Below are positions 26,668 through 37,871 of a DNA stretch of 52,335 bases, piece after piece. Position 1 is the first letter of the stretch. Every line of letters starts with the position of its first letter. The stretch lies in assembly GCA_015490755.1 (NCBI GenBank), contig WFXF01000016.1:1-52335 (forward strand), in the 5' to 3' direction. This stretch comes from Gammaproteobacteria bacterium (lineage in GTDB: Bacteria > Pseudomonadota > Gammaproteobacteria > JAADGQ01). The notes beneath the pieces were generated by a model. The model was not told the origin of the DNA. It saw nothing but the letters and a program-made list of their open reading frames with translations, and did no database searches. A program made the translations under genes and the position numbers.

Positions 26668-27021
26668 TTATGCATCCAGAATACGTAAACACTCTTCAAG
26701 TTCTTTGCGAACCTGGCGTACAATTTGATGACTCCGTTCACTGTCACCTTTAACTTCATCTCCTTCCAGGCGCTGACGTGCACCATCAATAGTAAATCCG
26801 TTCTCATATAACAAGCTGCGTATCTGACGAACCAGCATCACATCATGACGCTGGTAGTAACGTCGGTTCCCTCGGCGCTTCATTGGCTTCAATTGAAAAA
26901 ACTCCTGCTCCCAATAACGTAACACATGTGGTTTTACGTTACATAAGTTACTGACTTCACCGATTGTAAAATAACGCTTACCGGGTATAACTGGTAATTT
27001 TTCACCAGAAGAGTCAATCAT
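26668..27021 (-). CDS. MerR-family transcriptional regulator
   Basis: About 117 residues from the ATG at 27021, which overlaps the ihfA end by 8 bp; an upstream in-frame start at 27042 would lie inside ihfA. The winged helix-turn-helix is clear ([25 protein letters not shown], then [20 protein letters not shown]), followed by a dimerisation helix. No metal-binding cysteines are seen at the C-terminus. This regulator downstream of ihfA is conserved in gammaproteobacteria; targets are unclear. Its proximity to the polysaccharide operon is probably incidental. Confidence 0.9.
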   Translation of the reverse strand: MIDSSGEKLPVIPGKRYFTIGEVSNLCNVKPHVLRYWEQEFFQLKPMKRRGNRRYYQRHDVMLVRQIRSLLYENGFTIDGARQRLEGDEVKGDSERSHQIVRQVRKELEECLRILDA

Positions 27022-27310
27022 CGCCAGTATAACGCTCCACACGCGCTTTTAATTTCTGCCCAGCATGGAATGTCACAACCCGTCGAGCAGAAATTGGAAT
27101 CTCTTCCCCTGTTTTAGGATTACGGCCTGGACGCTGCTTTTTATCCCGCAGATTAAAATTACCAAAACCGGATAACTTTACAACTTCACCACGCCCCAAT
27201 GCTGTCCTTACCTCACCAAAAAAAGCTTCGACCAGCTCTTTTGATTCACGCTTATTCAGACCCACATCATCAAAGAGTCTATCAGCCATATCAGCTTTAG
27301 TTAGAGTCAT
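27014..27310 (-). CDS. ihfA: Integration host factor alpha subunit
   Basis: A 98-residue DNA-bending protein, full length. The start [22 protein letters not shown] and the beta-arm region [20 protein letters not shown], with the intercalating proline, are those of IHF alpha rather than HU. It lies two bases after pheT, as in the standard pheST-ihfA operon. Confidence 0.97.
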   Translation of the reverse strand: MTLTKADMADRLFDDVGLNKRESKELVEAFFGEVRTALGRGEVVKLSGFGNFNLRDKKQRPGRNPKTGEEIPISARRVVTFHAGQKLKARVERYTGDD

Positions 27311-27312
27311 AT

Positions 27313-29694
27313 TTAGCCCCTCAATGTTGCACCAACCTCATTTTCAAGATTAATTAAAAGTTTATCCATTTGCATACTTACTTCCTGATCATTCAATGTA
27401 CGCAAAGTATCTTGTAAAACCAACCCCAATGCCAAGCTCTTTTGTCCGTCTGCAATACCAACACCACGATAAACATCAAACAACTGCATACTTTGCAGCA
27501 GTTCACCTACGGAATTTTCAATAATGCCTCGAATAGTCTGCATAGGTACGCTTTCATCTACGACCAAAGCAATATCCCTTCTTATATAAGGGAATTTAGA
27601 CCATTCGCGAAAACAAGGCAAATTTACTTGATTAAATTCGTCTAGCTGCAGCTCAAACAGACAGACCGATGTTGAGACATCCAGTTCTACCGCCAATGCT
27701 GGATGAATAACCCCGCACCAACCAACAACCTGACCTTCTACATTCTCAATAACTGCTGATTGCCCAGGATGTAAAGCAGAGTGCTGCCCTTCACGGAAAT
27801 AAAAACGATCCGCTTTACCCGTCAAATCCAGCAGTGCTTCAACATCATTTTTAACATCAAAAAAATCAAGCTTTCTTGGTGTTTCATCCCACTGCTCTGG
27901 GTAAACATCACCTTGCAAAACACCCGCAATGACCTTCTTATCCTTTATTTCATCACCTGAGAGATGAAACTTTAGGCCACACTCAAAAAAGCGGATACGG
28001 TTTTGCTGTCTATTTTGATTGTAAAGCAGTGTTTGTAGTAACCCGGACCATAAACTGGTACGCATTTCTGACATATCAGATGCGATTGGATTAAGTAATT
28101 TTACAGCCGTTATTTCCGGTTCGATCAATTTTTGCACGGCAGGATCAACAAAGCTAAACGTAATGACCTCCTGATAACCCCGATTCACTAACAGCTGACT
28201 TGCTTTTTTAATCACTGACAAATCATTTTTTTCATTTTCTATCTTCAACCGCCCGATCACTGACGTTCCAACCAGTTGATTATAGCCATACATCCGTGCC
28301 ACTTCTTCGATTAAATCAGCTTCAATCGTGATATCAAAACGGTATGATGGCGGTGTCACTTGCCATGAATCAGATTTGAAATGAACAGCCATACCTAAAA
28401 AAGACAGACTTTCAGATATTTTTTCAGATGGAATTTCAACCCCTAGCAAACGCTTGATATTTGATTGTCGCAATTCGACAGGCGCTCTGTCAGGCAGATC
28501 TTCCTCATTAAGCACTTCAATCACTGGCCCGGCACAGCCGCCGACAACATCCAGCAACAGCTGTGTAGCACGCTCCATCGCCTGATTCGCCAACGAAAAA
28601 TCGACACCTCGCTCAAAACGGTGAGATGAATCTGTATGTAAGCCATACTGCCGTGCCTGACCTGCAATAGCATCCGGCGAGAAAAAAGCACTTTCAAGAA
28701 ATAACTCTGTTGTACGAGTCGTCACCGAGGAAGCCTCCCCCCCCATCACGCCAGCAATCGCTTGAGCACCACTTTGATCAGCAATCACCAATGTCTCTTT
28801 TTTCAGCGTAACCTCTTTACCATCAAGCAGAGTTAATTCTTCATCTGCATTGGCATGGCGAACCTGAATATGACCTTCAATTTTTTCCAGATCAAAAGCA
28901 TGCATAGGCTGCCCTAGCTCAAGCATCACGTAGTTTGTAATATCGACAACAGGGCTAATACTGCGCAAACCGCAGCGCCGTAGACGCTCCTGCATCCATA
29001 GCGGTGTTTGCACAGAAACATCAACACCCTTAATAACCCTTCCAATATAACGTGGACACGCGGTCGGCGCACAAACTTCAATAGTAAGCGCATCCGCAAT
29101 GGTAGAAAGAACAGGTACTATTGATGGCGGAGTGATTTCACCTTGATTAATCGCTGCAACTTCCCGCGCAATCCCCGCAATGCTCAAACAATCACCACGA
29201 TTTGGCGTTAATCCAACCTCAATACTGCAATCATCCAGTTTTAAATAGTCGGATATCAGTTCGCCAACAGGCGCATCTTCAGGAAGCTCCATCAAACCAT
29301 CAGCACTTTCAGCCAGACCAATCTCATCAACGGAACACAGCATTCCAAACGACTCAACACCGCGCAGTTTGGCACGCTTTATTTTCATCTCACCCACAAG
29401 TACCGCACCGACCTTGGCCGTTGGAACACGCATTCCAACGGCTACATTAGCCGCACCACAAACGATAGTGAGTGGCTCTGGCTCTCCGATATTGACACTG
29501 CAAACTTGTAATCGCTCTGCATCAGGGTGGGCACTGATCGCCACAACTTCACCCACCATAACATGCTCTAAAGCGGGTGCAACAGGTTCAATTGCATCAA
29601 CCTCCAGACCTGCCATCGTCAGCTGCTCAGCAAGCTCTGGTGTAGATATTGATGGATTAACCCACTCACGAAGCCATTGTTCACTAAATTTCAT
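27313..29694 (-). CDS. pheT: Phenylalanyl-tRNA synthetase beta subunit
   Basis: 793 residues, standard bacterial length. Domains in order: tRNA-binding OB fold (about 40-150), B3/B4 editing domain, B5 domain ([16 protein letters not shown] region), a catalytic-like core, and the C-terminal anticodon-binding FDX-ACB domain ([18 protein letters not shown]). It forms the alpha2-beta2 enzyme with PheS, encoded 56 bp upstream. Confidence 0.97.
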   Translation of the reverse strand: MKFSEQWLREWVNPSISTPELAEQLTMAGLEVDAIEPVAPALEHVMVGEVVAISAHPDAERLQVCSVNIGEPEPLTIVCGAANVAVGMRVPTAKVGAVLVGEMKIKRAKLRGVESFGMLCSVDEIGLAESADGLMELPEDAPVGELISDYLKLDDCSIEVGLTPNRGDCLSIAGIAREVAAINQGEITPPSIVPVLSTIADALTIEVCAPTACPRYIGRVIKGVDVSVQTPLWMQERLRRCGLRSISPVVDITNYVMLELGQPMHAFDLEKIEGHIQVRHANADEELTLLDGKEVTLKKETLVIADQSGAQAIAGVMGGEASSVTTRTTELFLESAFFSPDAIAGQARQYGLHTDSSHRFERGVDFSLANQAMERATQLLLDVVGGCAGPVIEVLNEEDLPDRAPVELRQSNIKRLLGVEIPSEKISESLSFLGMAVHFKSDSWQVTPPSYRFDITIEADLIEEVARMYGYNQLVGTSVIGRLKIENEKNDLSVIKKASQLLVNRGYQEVITFSFVDPAVQKLIEPEITAVKLLNPIASDMSEMRTSLWSGLLQTLLYNQNRQQNRIRFFECGLKFHLSGDEIKDKKVIAGVLQGDVYPEQWDETPRKLDFFDVKNDVEALLDLTGKADRFYFREGQHSALHPGQSAVIENVEGQVVGWCGVIHPALAVELDVSTSVCLFELQLDEFNQVNLPCFREWSKFPYIRRDIALVVDESVPMQTIRGIIENSVGELLQSMQLFDVYRGVGIADGQKSLALGLVLQDTLRTLNDQEVSMQMDKLLINLENEVGATLRG

Positions 29695-29750
29695 ACTGAT
29701 TATTCTATACTATTGTTATGCGTTAGAAGTTTTTTATAAAGCGGGTTCAG

Positions 29751-30794
<1,044 letters not shown>

Positions 30795-30818
30795 TTAAAA
30801 TCTATAAAAATATGGATA

Positions 30819-30979
30819 AGGAACGTTCACGAAATAACTTCTGCACTCTGACTTGCTCTTTTACTTCGGCTCAAACGATCTCAATCGTTACATAGGCCAG
30901 CTATGCGCCTCTTGAGATCGTTTGAGCCGAAGCAAAATTTCTACGCCATAGTTGCAGAAGTGATGAAGTGCACGTTCCT
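30819..30979 (+). repeat. MITE-like palindromic repeat, copy 2
   Basis: A complete 161-bp element bounded by AGGAACGTTCAC at the left and GTGCACGTTCCT at the right. Imperfect terminal inverted repeats of about 27 bp extend to ACTTCTGCA / TGCAGAAGT. Inside, perfect 21-bp arms (30864-30884 and 30912-30932) enclose a 27-base loop with its own CATAG/CTATG arms. TAA flanks both GGAACG ends, a possible target duplication. It has no coding capacity. Copy 1 is at 1-151 in the opposite orientation. Confidence 0.85.
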
Positions 30980-30983
30980 AACC

Positions 30984-31013
30984 AAAAAGGGGAAGCTGAA
31001 CAGCCTCCCCTTT
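30984..31013 (-). terminator. Rho-independent terminator after rplT
   Basis: On the minus strand a stem of about 12-13 bp (AAAGGGGA... / ...TCCCCTTT, with GGCTG/CAGCT inside) ends in five T. It begins 28 bases after the rplT stop, so thrS-infC-rpmI-rplT is terminated before pheS rather than reading through by default. Confidence 0.85.
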
Positions 31014-31041
31014 CATTAAACTCGAACTGCTTAATATTAAA

Positions 31042-31398
31042 TCAAGCCAAACTCGCTTTAGCCTTTTCTGCAATCGCTGCAAAAGCAGGTTTGTCGTGAA
31101 TTGCAATATCAGACAAAACCTTACGGTCAATCTCGATCTCAGCTTTTTTCAAGCCATTAATCAAGAGACTGTAAGAAATTCCACACTCACGAGCAGCCGC
31201 ATTAATTCGGGCAATCCAGAGCGCTCGAAACTGGCGCTTTCTCTGACGACGGTCACGGTAGGCATATTGGCCCGCCTTGGTAACAGCTTGCGTAGCAACG
31301 CGATATACATTTTTACGGCGACCGCGATAACCTTTCGCTTGAGCAATAACTTTTTTGTGCTTGGCTCGTGCGGTAACGCCTCTTTTTACTCTTGGCAT
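31042..31398 (-). CDS. rplT: 50S ribosomal protein L20
   Basis: 118 residues, full length, with the hallmark [18 protein letters not shown] and [11 protein letters not shown]. It follows rpmI by 19 bp. L20 binds 23S rRNA early in assembly and in enterobacteria represses its own operon. The gene is followed by a strong terminator. Confidence 0.98.
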   Translation of the reverse strand: MPRVKRGVTARAKHKKVIAQAKGYRGRRKNVYRVATQAVTKAGQYAYRDRRQRKRQFRALWIARINAAARECGISYSLLINGLKKAEIEIDRKVLSDIAIHDKPAFAAIAEKAKASLA

Positions 31399-31417
31399 TT
31401 TATTCTCCCCTCAACAA

Positions 31418-31615
31418 TTATCTGATATTCAGCATTTGACGTACCGCTGGCACATCACATGCAGCGATCTGTTCACCCTTACGCAACTGACGCTTACGCT
31501 TGGTGCTTTTTTTAGTCAGAATATGTCTGAGATGAGACTGTTTACATTTGAAACCGCCAGACGCTGTGCGCTTGAAGCGTTTAGCTGCCCCGCTGTTCGA
31601 TTTTATCTTTGGCAT
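31418..31615 (-). CDS. rpmI: 50S ribosomal protein L35
   Basis: 65 residues, the normal size, starting [20 protein letters not shown]. It sits between infC and rplT, as in other gammaproteobacteria. The 65 bp spacer to infC has a small hairpin (CTTGAA/TTCAAG, 31659-31673) that could contribute to leader folding. Confidence 0.98.
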   Translation of the reverse strand: MPKIKSNSGAAKRFKRTASGGFKCKQSHLRHILTKKSTKRKRQLRKGEQIAACDVPAVRQMLNIR

Positions 31616-31680
31616 TGTTAACTCCGCATTCGTTAACGTTAAAATTAAAAATAATCACCTTGAAAAATTCAAGATAAACT

Positions 31681-32202
31681 TCACGACTTCTTCTTAGGTG
31701 CCATCAACATCACCATCTGCCGTCCTTCCATACGCGGAAATTGTTCAACAGTGGCAATATCGGCCAAATCACCTTCGATCCGCTTAAGCAGATCACGGCC
31801 TAGTTGTTGATGGAGCATTTCACGACCACGAAACCGCAAGGTTATCTTGACGCGGTCTCCACCATCCAAAAAGCGGGTCAGGTTGCGAAGTTTTACCTGG
31901 TAGTCCGCTGATTCCGTCCCTGGACGAAATTTTACTTCCTTGACTTGAACTTGTTTCTGTTTTTTTCTCGCTGCGTGCTTCTTCTTGTTCTCTTCAAACA
32001 AGAATTTTCCGTAATCCATAATCCGACACACAGGTGGATCAGCCTGGGGAGAGATTTCCACCAGATCCATCCTGGCATCTTCGGCAGCTTGTTTTGCCTC
32101 ATCAATACTTACAACACCGGCCTGATTACCTTCTCCATCAATGAGACGAACCGATGGGACCCTTATATCATTATTCAGGCGAAGCCTTTTTTCAGCAGCG
32201 AT
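31681..32202 (-). CDS. infC: Translation initiation factor IF-3 with a rare ATC start
   Basis: The frame continues upstream of the first ATG (32070) to a TAG at 32217-32215. The added residues are clearly IF-3 N-terminal domain ([28 protein letters not shown]). The only plausible initiator is ATC at 32202, with AGAGG about nine bases upstream, giving 173 residues. There is no in-frame ATG, GTG, TTG or ATT in the N-terminal extension. infC in enterobacteria also uses a non-standard codon (AUU), through which IF-3 represses itself. The C-terminal domain ([35 protein letters not shown]) is complete. The gene starts 4 bases after the thrS stop. Confidence 0.93.
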   Translation of the reverse strand: MAAEKRLRLNNDIRVPSVRLIDGEGNQAGVVSIDEAKQAAEDARMDLVEISPQADPPVCRIMDYGKFLFEENKKKHAARKKQKQVQVKEVKFRPGTESADYQVKLRNLTRFLDGGDRVKITLRFRGREMLHQQLGRDLLKRIEGDLADIATVEQFPRMEGRQMVMLMAPKKKS

Positions 32203-32206
32203 TCTA

Positions 32207-34132
32207 TTATTCCTCTAAAGCAATTCGACTATAATTCGCGACATCCGCACTCAGGTGTTCACCCAATTGCACCAGAGACATACTACCCAAATCCACGCCT
32301 CGGCGCGTACGCACAGCCACAGTTCTATTTTCCATCTCCTGATCACCCACAACCAGAAGATAGGGCACTCTTTTCATCGTGTGCTCGCGGATTTTAAATC
32401 CGATCTTCTCATTTCTCAAGTCTGATTTTGCCCTGAACCCCTGATTTTGCAAAAAATCTTCAATTTCAGAGGCATATTCTGCATGTCTATCAGCAATATT
32501 TATCACTACGGCCTGTGCCGGTGAGAGCCACGTAGGTAATGACCCTGCTGACTCTTCAATCAGAATACCGATAAAGCGCTCTAACGAACCCAATATCGCC
32601 CGATGCAACATCACAGGCACATGTTTACTGCCATCTTCAGCAACATAAGTTGCATCTAAACGACCCGGCATCGAAAAATCGACCTGAATCGTACCACACT
32701 GCCAAACACGACCGAGACAATCTTTTAAAGAGAATTCAATTTTTGGCCCATAAAATGCGCCCTCACCCGGCTGCAAATCCCAAGACAGCTGTTTGCTTTC
32801 CAGCGCTTGCTCTAATGCTTTTTCAGCTTTATCCCAAACTTCATCGGAGCCCACTCGCTCTTCAGGGCGCGTAGAGAGCTTGATAATAATATCGTTAAAA
32901 CCAAAATCGGCGTACACATCAAACAGCAACTCTATAAATGCCGAAACTTCGTCTTGAATCTGGCTTTCTGTACAAAAAATATGCGCATCATCCTGCACAA
33001 AGTTACGCACACGCATCAAACCATGCAGAGTACCAGAAGGCTCGTTACGGTGACACGAACCAAACTCAGCCATACGCAACGGCAAATCACGATAGCTCTT
33101 TAACCCCTGATTAAAAATTTGTACATGACATGGACAGTTCATGGGTTTAACCGCATAATCACGATTTTCAGAGTGTGTCGTGAAAATCATGTCGCCAAAT
33201 TTATCCCAGTGCCCGGATTTTTCCCACAAAGTACGATCAACAAGCTGCGGTGTACGCACCTCCTGATAGCCATTGTTACTCAGGGTGCGGCGGATATATT
33301 GCTCAACTTCCTGGTAAATAGCCCATCCATTTGGATGCCAAAAGACCATTCCGGGCGCTTCTTCTTGCGTATGAAACAGGTCTTGCTGCTTCGCCAGACG
33401 ACGATGATCACGTTTCCCGGCCTCTTCCAGGCGATGTAAATAGGCTTTAAGCTCTTTTTTACTGGCCCAGGCTGTACCATAAATACGCTGGAGCATCTCA
33501 TTATTCGAGTCGCCCCGCCAATAGGAGCCTGCTAACTTCATTAATTTAAAGTATTTCAGATGACTGGTGCTTGGCACATGAGGCCCGCGGCAAAGATCGA
33601 TAAAGTCACCTTGACGGTACAGAGAAAGCTCTTCACTTTCAGGAATTTCCTCAATAATTTGCGCTTTATACTCTTCACCCTGCGCTCGAAAAAACTCAAC
33701 CGCAGCATTGCGAGATAACACAGAACGAATCACTTCGTCGCCACGCCTGGCCAGTTCAGCCATTCTCTTTTCGATAACAGCCAGATCATCTAACGTCCAG
33801 CGCTGCTCACAAGAAAAGTCATAAAAGAAACCATCTTCAATAACCGGACCAATGGTGGCCTGCGCATCGGGATACAGCTCTTTTACCGCCTGCGCCAGTA
33901 AATGTGCAGTCGAATGACGAATAATCTCCAGACCGTCATCATCTCTTGCTGTAACAAGGCTTAAACTAACGTCAGTGTCAATTACATAAGAGAGATCGAC
34001 AAGCTGACCATCAACGCGCCCGGCAACGGCTGCTTTTGCCAGACCTGCTCCAATATCAGCGGCCACTTCATACACTGAAACTGGTGCTTGAAAAGAACGT
34101 TGACTACCATCGGGAAGTGTTATAACAGGCAT
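32207..34132 (-). CDS. thrS: Threonyl-tRNA synthetase
   Basis: 641 residues from the ATG at 34132; a GTG two codons upstream is possible. Domains: TGS (1-60), editing domain with [12 protein letters not shown], class II core ([10 protein letters not shown], the zinc cysteine motif; [20 protein letters not shown]), and C-terminal anticodon-binding domain. The start is only 25 bases downstream of tRNA-Val, leaving no room for the long tRNA-mimic leader used in E. coli thrS autoregulation. Confidence 0.97.
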   Translation of the reverse strand: MPVITLPDGSQRSFQAPVSVYEVAADIGAGLAKAAVAGRVDGQLVDLSYVIDTDVSLSLVTARDDDGLEIIRHSTAHLLAQAVKELYPDAQATIGPVIEDGFFYDFSCEQRWTLDDLAVIEKRMAELARRGDEVIRSVLSRNAAVEFFRAQGEEYKAQIIEEIPESEELSLYRQGDFIDLCRGPHVPSTSHLKYFKLMKLAGSYWRGDSNNEMLQRIYGTAWASKKELKAYLHRLEEAGKRDHRRLAKQQDLFHTQEEAPGMVFWHPNGWAIYQEVEQYIRRTLSNNGYQEVRTPQLVDRTLWEKSGHWDKFGDMIFTTHSENRDYAVKPMNCPCHVQIFNQGLKSYRDLPLRMAEFGSCHRNEPSGTLHGLMRVRNFVQDDAHIFCTESQIQDEVSAFIELLFDVYADFGFNDIIIKLSTRPEERVGSDEVWDKAEKALEQALESKQLSWDLQPGEGAFYGPKIEFSLKDCLGRVWQCGTIQVDFSMPGRLDATYVAEDGSKHVPVMLHRAILGSLERFIGILIEESAGSLPTWLSPAQAVVINIADRHAEYASEIEDFLQNQGFRAKSDLRNEKIGFKIREHTMKRVPYLLVVGDQEMENRTVAVRTRRGVDLGSMSLVQLGEHLSADVANYSRIALEE

Positions 34133-34157
34133 GAGCACTCTGAAAACATAGTTATAC

Positions 34158-34232
34158 TGGTAGGCGCGAGTGGGATCGAACCACCGACCACTACCATGTC
34201 AAGGTAGTGCTCTACCACTGAGCTACGCGCCT
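34158..34232 (-). tRNA. tRNA-Val (anticodon GAC)
   Basis: Cloverleaf folded by hand: acceptor AGGCGCG/CGCGCCT with encoded ACCA, D arm GCTC..GAGC, anticodon stem CTACC/GGTAG with loop TTGACAT (GAC), T loop TTCGATC. The 75-nt gene includes the CCA end and is transcribed toward thrS. Confidence 0.96.
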
Positions 34233-34245
34233 TCAAAGTGCGCAT

Positions 34246-34274
34246 AAGATACTGAAGGCGTGCGCCGAAAGCAA
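34246..34274 (-). promoter_or_regulatory. Possible promoter of tRNA-Val and thrS
   Basis: On the minus strand TTGCTT and TATCTT are separated by exactly 17 bases, followed by a GC-rich discriminator and the tRNA 5' end about 13 bases later. The hexamers match consensus only 3 and 4 of 6, but position and discriminator fit a stable-RNA promoter. Confidence 0.45.
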
Positions 34275-34392
34275 GCACTCATGCTAAACTTTCAAAAATT
34301 TAATCAATACCAAGCATCACTCGTGACCGCTTTCACAAAACAGATGAACTCACAAGTGTAGGATCAACAGCAGATCAACAAGGAAACGCGGT

Positions 34393-37011
34393 ATGTTTTT
34401 TAATTACAAACATAATCCATACATTGTATTACTCAGCCTTTTATTTACACTGCCTGCACTCACAGGCTGTATTGGCTATGATGAACAATCCCCTGACCCC
34501 GTCGTCAAAGACTTTGGCATTGCTTACATTAAACGAGCAATACCCAAGGATGAAGATGGTCTGTTTATTGCCGATGATGAACGTGAAATCCTGACTTTCC
34601 GTGAAGGCAGTGATCTTTATATGCGAAACCGTGCCTCACCCAGTGCCACCGAAAAAAATATCACTGCACGTATAACGAACGGAAAAGGGGATGTAAAAGA
34701 TATTTCAGCCTCTTATGATGGAAGCAAACTAATATTCTCCATGCGCCTTTCAGACCAGGATAGCGATACATGGAATCTCTGGGAATACGACATCCAAGGC
34801 GACCAATTGAGCCGCCTCATCAGCTCCGACAATACCGCCGAACTAGGTCACGATACAGCACCGCACTACCTGCCTGACGGCCGCATTGTATTTACTTCAA
34901 CTCGCCAGCGCCAAACGGGAGCCATGTTGCTTGATGAAGGAAAGCCAAAATTTTCAGGGCTTGATGAAAACCGCAATGAACCTGCCTCTGTACTGCACAC
35001 CATCAATGCAGATAGCAGCAATATTCGCCAAATTTCGTTTAACCAAAGCCATGATTTAAACCCGTCAGTACTTAATAGTGGAGAAATTATTTTTAGTCGC
35101 TGGGATCATATGGGCAACAAAAATGAAATTAATCTTTACAAAATCGATCCAGATGGTACAAACCTGCAACTACTCTATGGCGCCAACAGCCACAACACAG
35201 GCACCAACGAAACAGTCATCCAGTTCCTGCGACCCAAACCCATGCCCGATGGGAAATTACTCACAACCATCAAACCATTTAATGACCCCGTAGGAGATAT
35301 CGTTCTTATTGATATTGATAACTTCTCAGATTATAACCAGCCATTACCAACTGCAACTTCCAGCGCCACACAAACAGCTGCCACCTCACAACAGGTTTTA
35401 ATGGATGGTACTATTTCAATTGGAGGTCAATTCCATTCAGCATTTCCACTCTGGGATGGCACTGAACGCATATTAGTCAGCTGGTCACAGTGCCGTTTAT
35501 TACAAGAAGATGATCGACCTGTTCCCTGCACCGAAAAAAATATCAATAATGAAGATGTTACACCTGCGTTTCCACTATATGGCATCTATATTTACGACAA
35601 AAATAAAAATATTATGTTGCCTGTTATTCCCCCTGAAGAGGGAATCATCACCAGTAATGCGATCGCCCTGCAACCCAGAGAAATACCAGAGGCCATCCCT
35701 GACAAAATCAGTGGACTTGATCTAAACGCTGATTTTATCGAACAAAACGTCGGGGTATTGCATATCCGTAGCGTTTATGACTTTGATGGCACTTATAATA
35801 ATCTGGGTGGAAATGCAGAAAATATCACCGAATTAGCCGACCCACTTCAAACCCGTGCAAACGAACGCCCAGCCCGTTTTTTACGCATCATTAAAGCTGC
35901 ACCGACACCTGACGGAGTTTCGGGATCAACTTTCGGCCGCAGTAATCGTCAAAAAATGCGGGAGATACTGGGCTATAGCATGATCGAACCTGATGGCTCT
36001 GTCATGGTAAAAGTGCCGGCCAATATTGCTTTCACCATCAGCGTACTGGATAAAAATGGACAACGCATCGGTGATCGGCACGAAAACTGGATGCAGGTTC
36101 GTCCAGGTGAAACACTGGAGTGCCATGGTTGTCATGACGCAGACAGCACACGACCTCACGGCCGCCCTGAAGCAACAACCGCCCTCAATAACGGAGCAAC
36201 AACGGACAACATCCCGTTTCCAAATACTCGACCAGAATTAATCGCAATCACGGGCGAAACCATGGCACAAACCCGTGCCCGAATCAGCTGTGAAACAGAC
36301 TGTAATTCGCTAAACCCCAGCATGGATATTATTTTTAATGATACCTGGACAGACCCCAATATCAGACCCATAGATCCGCCATTCAGTTATCGTTACGCTG
36401 ATTTATCGACTCCCACGCCAACAACACCCCAATGCCTGGATGACTGGGATAGTCTATGCCGCACGATTATTAATTACATTCAGCATATTCACCCAATATG
36501 GAGCGCACCACGCACCATAGGCACAACGGATAACACATGCAGTCAAAGCCAGTGCCATGCTCCCACGGATAACAACGCCAATTCACGTGTACCTGCGGCA
36601 CAGCTCGACCTGTTAACAGCAGATCCTTCGGATCAAAATGCAGCCCATATCACCACCTACCGAGAACTATTTTTTAATGATAATGCTCAGGAAGTTATAG
36701 ACGGCGTACTGCAAGATAAACTTATTCAAGAGACCGATGAAAATGGCCAACGCCTTTTTGAGACAGACGAAAATGGTGATTTTATCCGAGATGCCAACGG
36801 CGACGCAATTCCGATCACCACTACTGTTCGCGCACCCAGACCAGTAATGTCTGTCAATGGTTCACGCTCTTTTTTCGAACGCTTCGATGCAGCCAGCAGC
36901 ACTAATCACTCTAATTTGCTCACCCCTGCTGAGCGACGTTTGATTTCCGAATGGCTTGATATCGGCGGACAATATTACAACAACCCTTTTGATCTACCGC
37001 CTGAAGATTAG
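34393..37011 (+). CDS. HzsA-related haem lipoprotein (hydrazine synthase alpha-like)
   Basis: An 872-residue exported lipoprotein (lipobox ALTGC, Cys 26; AAGGAA seven bases before the ATG). Residues about 100-330 are beta-propeller repeats of the PD40/TolB kind (HYLPDGRIVFTSTRQ, LNSGEIIFSRWD). A middle domain carries one canonical haem c motif CHGCH (577-581). The C-terminal domain has CSQSQCH (716-722), a CX4CH variant, and ends LISEWLDIGGQYYN, typical of haem domains of this superfamily. Propeller, haem middle domain and second haem domain are the layout of hydrazine synthase alpha; related proteins occur in bacteria that are not anammox. Activity is unknown. It begins a seven-gene plus-strand cluster with barrels and TlpA. 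Confidence 0.8.
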   Translation: MFFNYKHNPYIVLLSLLFTLPALTGCIGYDEQSPDPVVKDFGIAYIKRAIPKDEDGLFIADDEREILTFREGSDLYMRNRASPSATEKNITARITNGKGDVKDISASYDGSKLIFSMRLSDQDSDTWNLWEYDIQGDQLSRLISSDNTAELGHDTAPHYLPDGRIVFTSTRQRQTGAMLLDEGKPKFSGLDENRNEPASVLHTINADSSNIRQISFNQSHDLNPSVLNSGEIIFSRWDHMGNKNEINLYKIDPDGTNLQLLYGANSHNTGTNETVIQFLRPKPMPDGKLLTTIKPFNDPVGDIVLIDIDNFSDYNQPLPTATSSATQTAATSQQVLMDGTISIGGQFHSAFPLWDGTERILVSWSQCRLLQEDDRPVPCTEKNINNEDVTPAFPLYGIYIYDKNKNIMLPVIPPEEGIITSNAIALQPREIPEAIPDKISGLDLNADFIEQNVGVLHIRSVYDFDGTYNNLGGNAENITELADPLQTRANERPARFLRIIKAAPTPDGVSGSTFGRSNRQKMREILGYSMIEPDGSVMVKVPANIAFTISVLDKNGQRIGDRHENWMQVRPGETLECHGCHDADSTRPHGRPEATTALNNGATTDNIPFPNTRPELIAITGETMAQTRARISCETDCNSLNPSMDIIFNDTWTDPNIRPIDPPFSYRYADLSTPTPTTPQCLDDWDSLCRTIINYIQHIHPIWSAPRTIGTTDNTCSQSQCHAPTDNNANSRVPAAQLDLLTADPSDQNAAHITTYRELFFNDNAQEVIDGVLQDKLIQETDENGQRLFETDENGDFIRDANGDAIPITTTVRAPRPVMSVNGSRSFFERFDAASSTNHSNLLTPAERRLISEWLDIGGQYYNNPFDLPPED

Positions 37012-37055
37012 TTGTTATACTATTTATCAAACAATTAACTGAGAAAACAATCACA

Positions 37056-37871
37056 TTGCCCATACTGCTTACACAAAACAGGCTGAAGCTATTCACTCTG
37101 CTCTGCTGTTTTTTCACAAATGCAACATACAGTAGCGAACCTTCGTATCCAAAAATAGAGGTCGCCGAACCTTACCTGGAAATGCATACAGGCCCCGGAT
37201 GGGGTTACCCTGTTTTTCATGTTGCCAAACAAAATGAGCACATTGAAATTATAAAACGTAGAACAGACTGGTTCAAAATACGCACTCGCAAAGGAAAAAC
37301 AGGCTGGGTTTCACAAGAGAAAATGGAAGATCAAACCGATTTTTACTACTGGTCAGGCAACCGCTGGCTGCCACAGCCTAAAATGGCTAAACAACTTCCA
37401 GAGAAACAGCAAAAAAAATTCCAATGGATCAATCAACGTGACTTTTTAGCACGTCGCTGGGAGACCGGTTTACTGGGCGGCAGCTTTGATGGTGCATCAG
37501 TCATGAATATTTATGGGAATTATTCATTCACGCCGAACATATCAAGCGAACTTGCGTTATCACAAATACTCGGCACATTTTCCAGCAGCGTGATGCTGAA
37601 CGCCAACTTGCTCAACCAGCCCTTTCCTGACTGGCGGTTCTCACCTTTTTTTACATTAGGTGTGGGTGGAATTCAAACCAATCCACGCACAACACTGATA
37701 CAATCAGAAAATCGTAATAGTGCGCTTGCGCATTATGGCATAGGCATACGCAGCTATATCACCCGCCGCTTTATTTTTCGTGCGGAGTACAAAAATTACG
37801 TTATTTTTTCCAGCGATACAGACAACGAGGATATCGACGAATGGAAAGCCGGTTTCGCATTCTTTTTCTAA
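37056..37871 (+). CDS. SH3b-domain protein with C-terminal outer-membrane barrel
   Basis: A 271-residue exported protein, probably starting at TTG 37056, since no ATG precedes the signal peptide (LFTLLCCFFTNATYSSE). Residues about 33-90 form a bacterial SH3 domain (VAEPYLEMHTGPGWGYPVF, GWVSQEKM), a fold often contacting peptidoglycan. The remainder (about 130-271) is amphipathic beta strands ending FAFFF, consistent with an OmpA-size 8-strand barrel. It starts 44 bp after the HzsA-related gene and overlaps the next gene by 31 bp. It likely ties the outer membrane to the cell wall near the haem protein; inference. Confidence 0.75.
   Translation: MPILLTQNRLKLFTLLCCFFTNATYSSEPSYPKIEVAEPYLEMHTGPGWGYPVFHVAKQNEHIEIIKRRTDWFKIRTRKGKTGWVSQEKMEDQTDFYYWSGNRWLPQPKMAKQLPEKQQKKFQWINQRDFLARRWETGLLGGSFDGASVMNIYGNYSFTPNISSELALSQILGTFSSSVMLNANLLNQPFPDWRFSPFFTLGVGGIQTNPRTTLIQSENRNSALAHYGIGIRSYITRRFIFRAEYKNYVIFSSDTDNEDIDEWKAGFAFFF

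Noticed and set aside
32071-32202. infC beginning at the first ATG (32070)
   Set aside because: It would lose the conserved IF-3 N-terminal domain that is clearly encoded upstream in frame.
34132-34240. tRNA-like thrS operator mimicking tRNA-Thr
   Set aside because: The structure is a complete tRNA-Val with anticodon GAC and encoded CCA, lacking the threonine anticodon identity bases.
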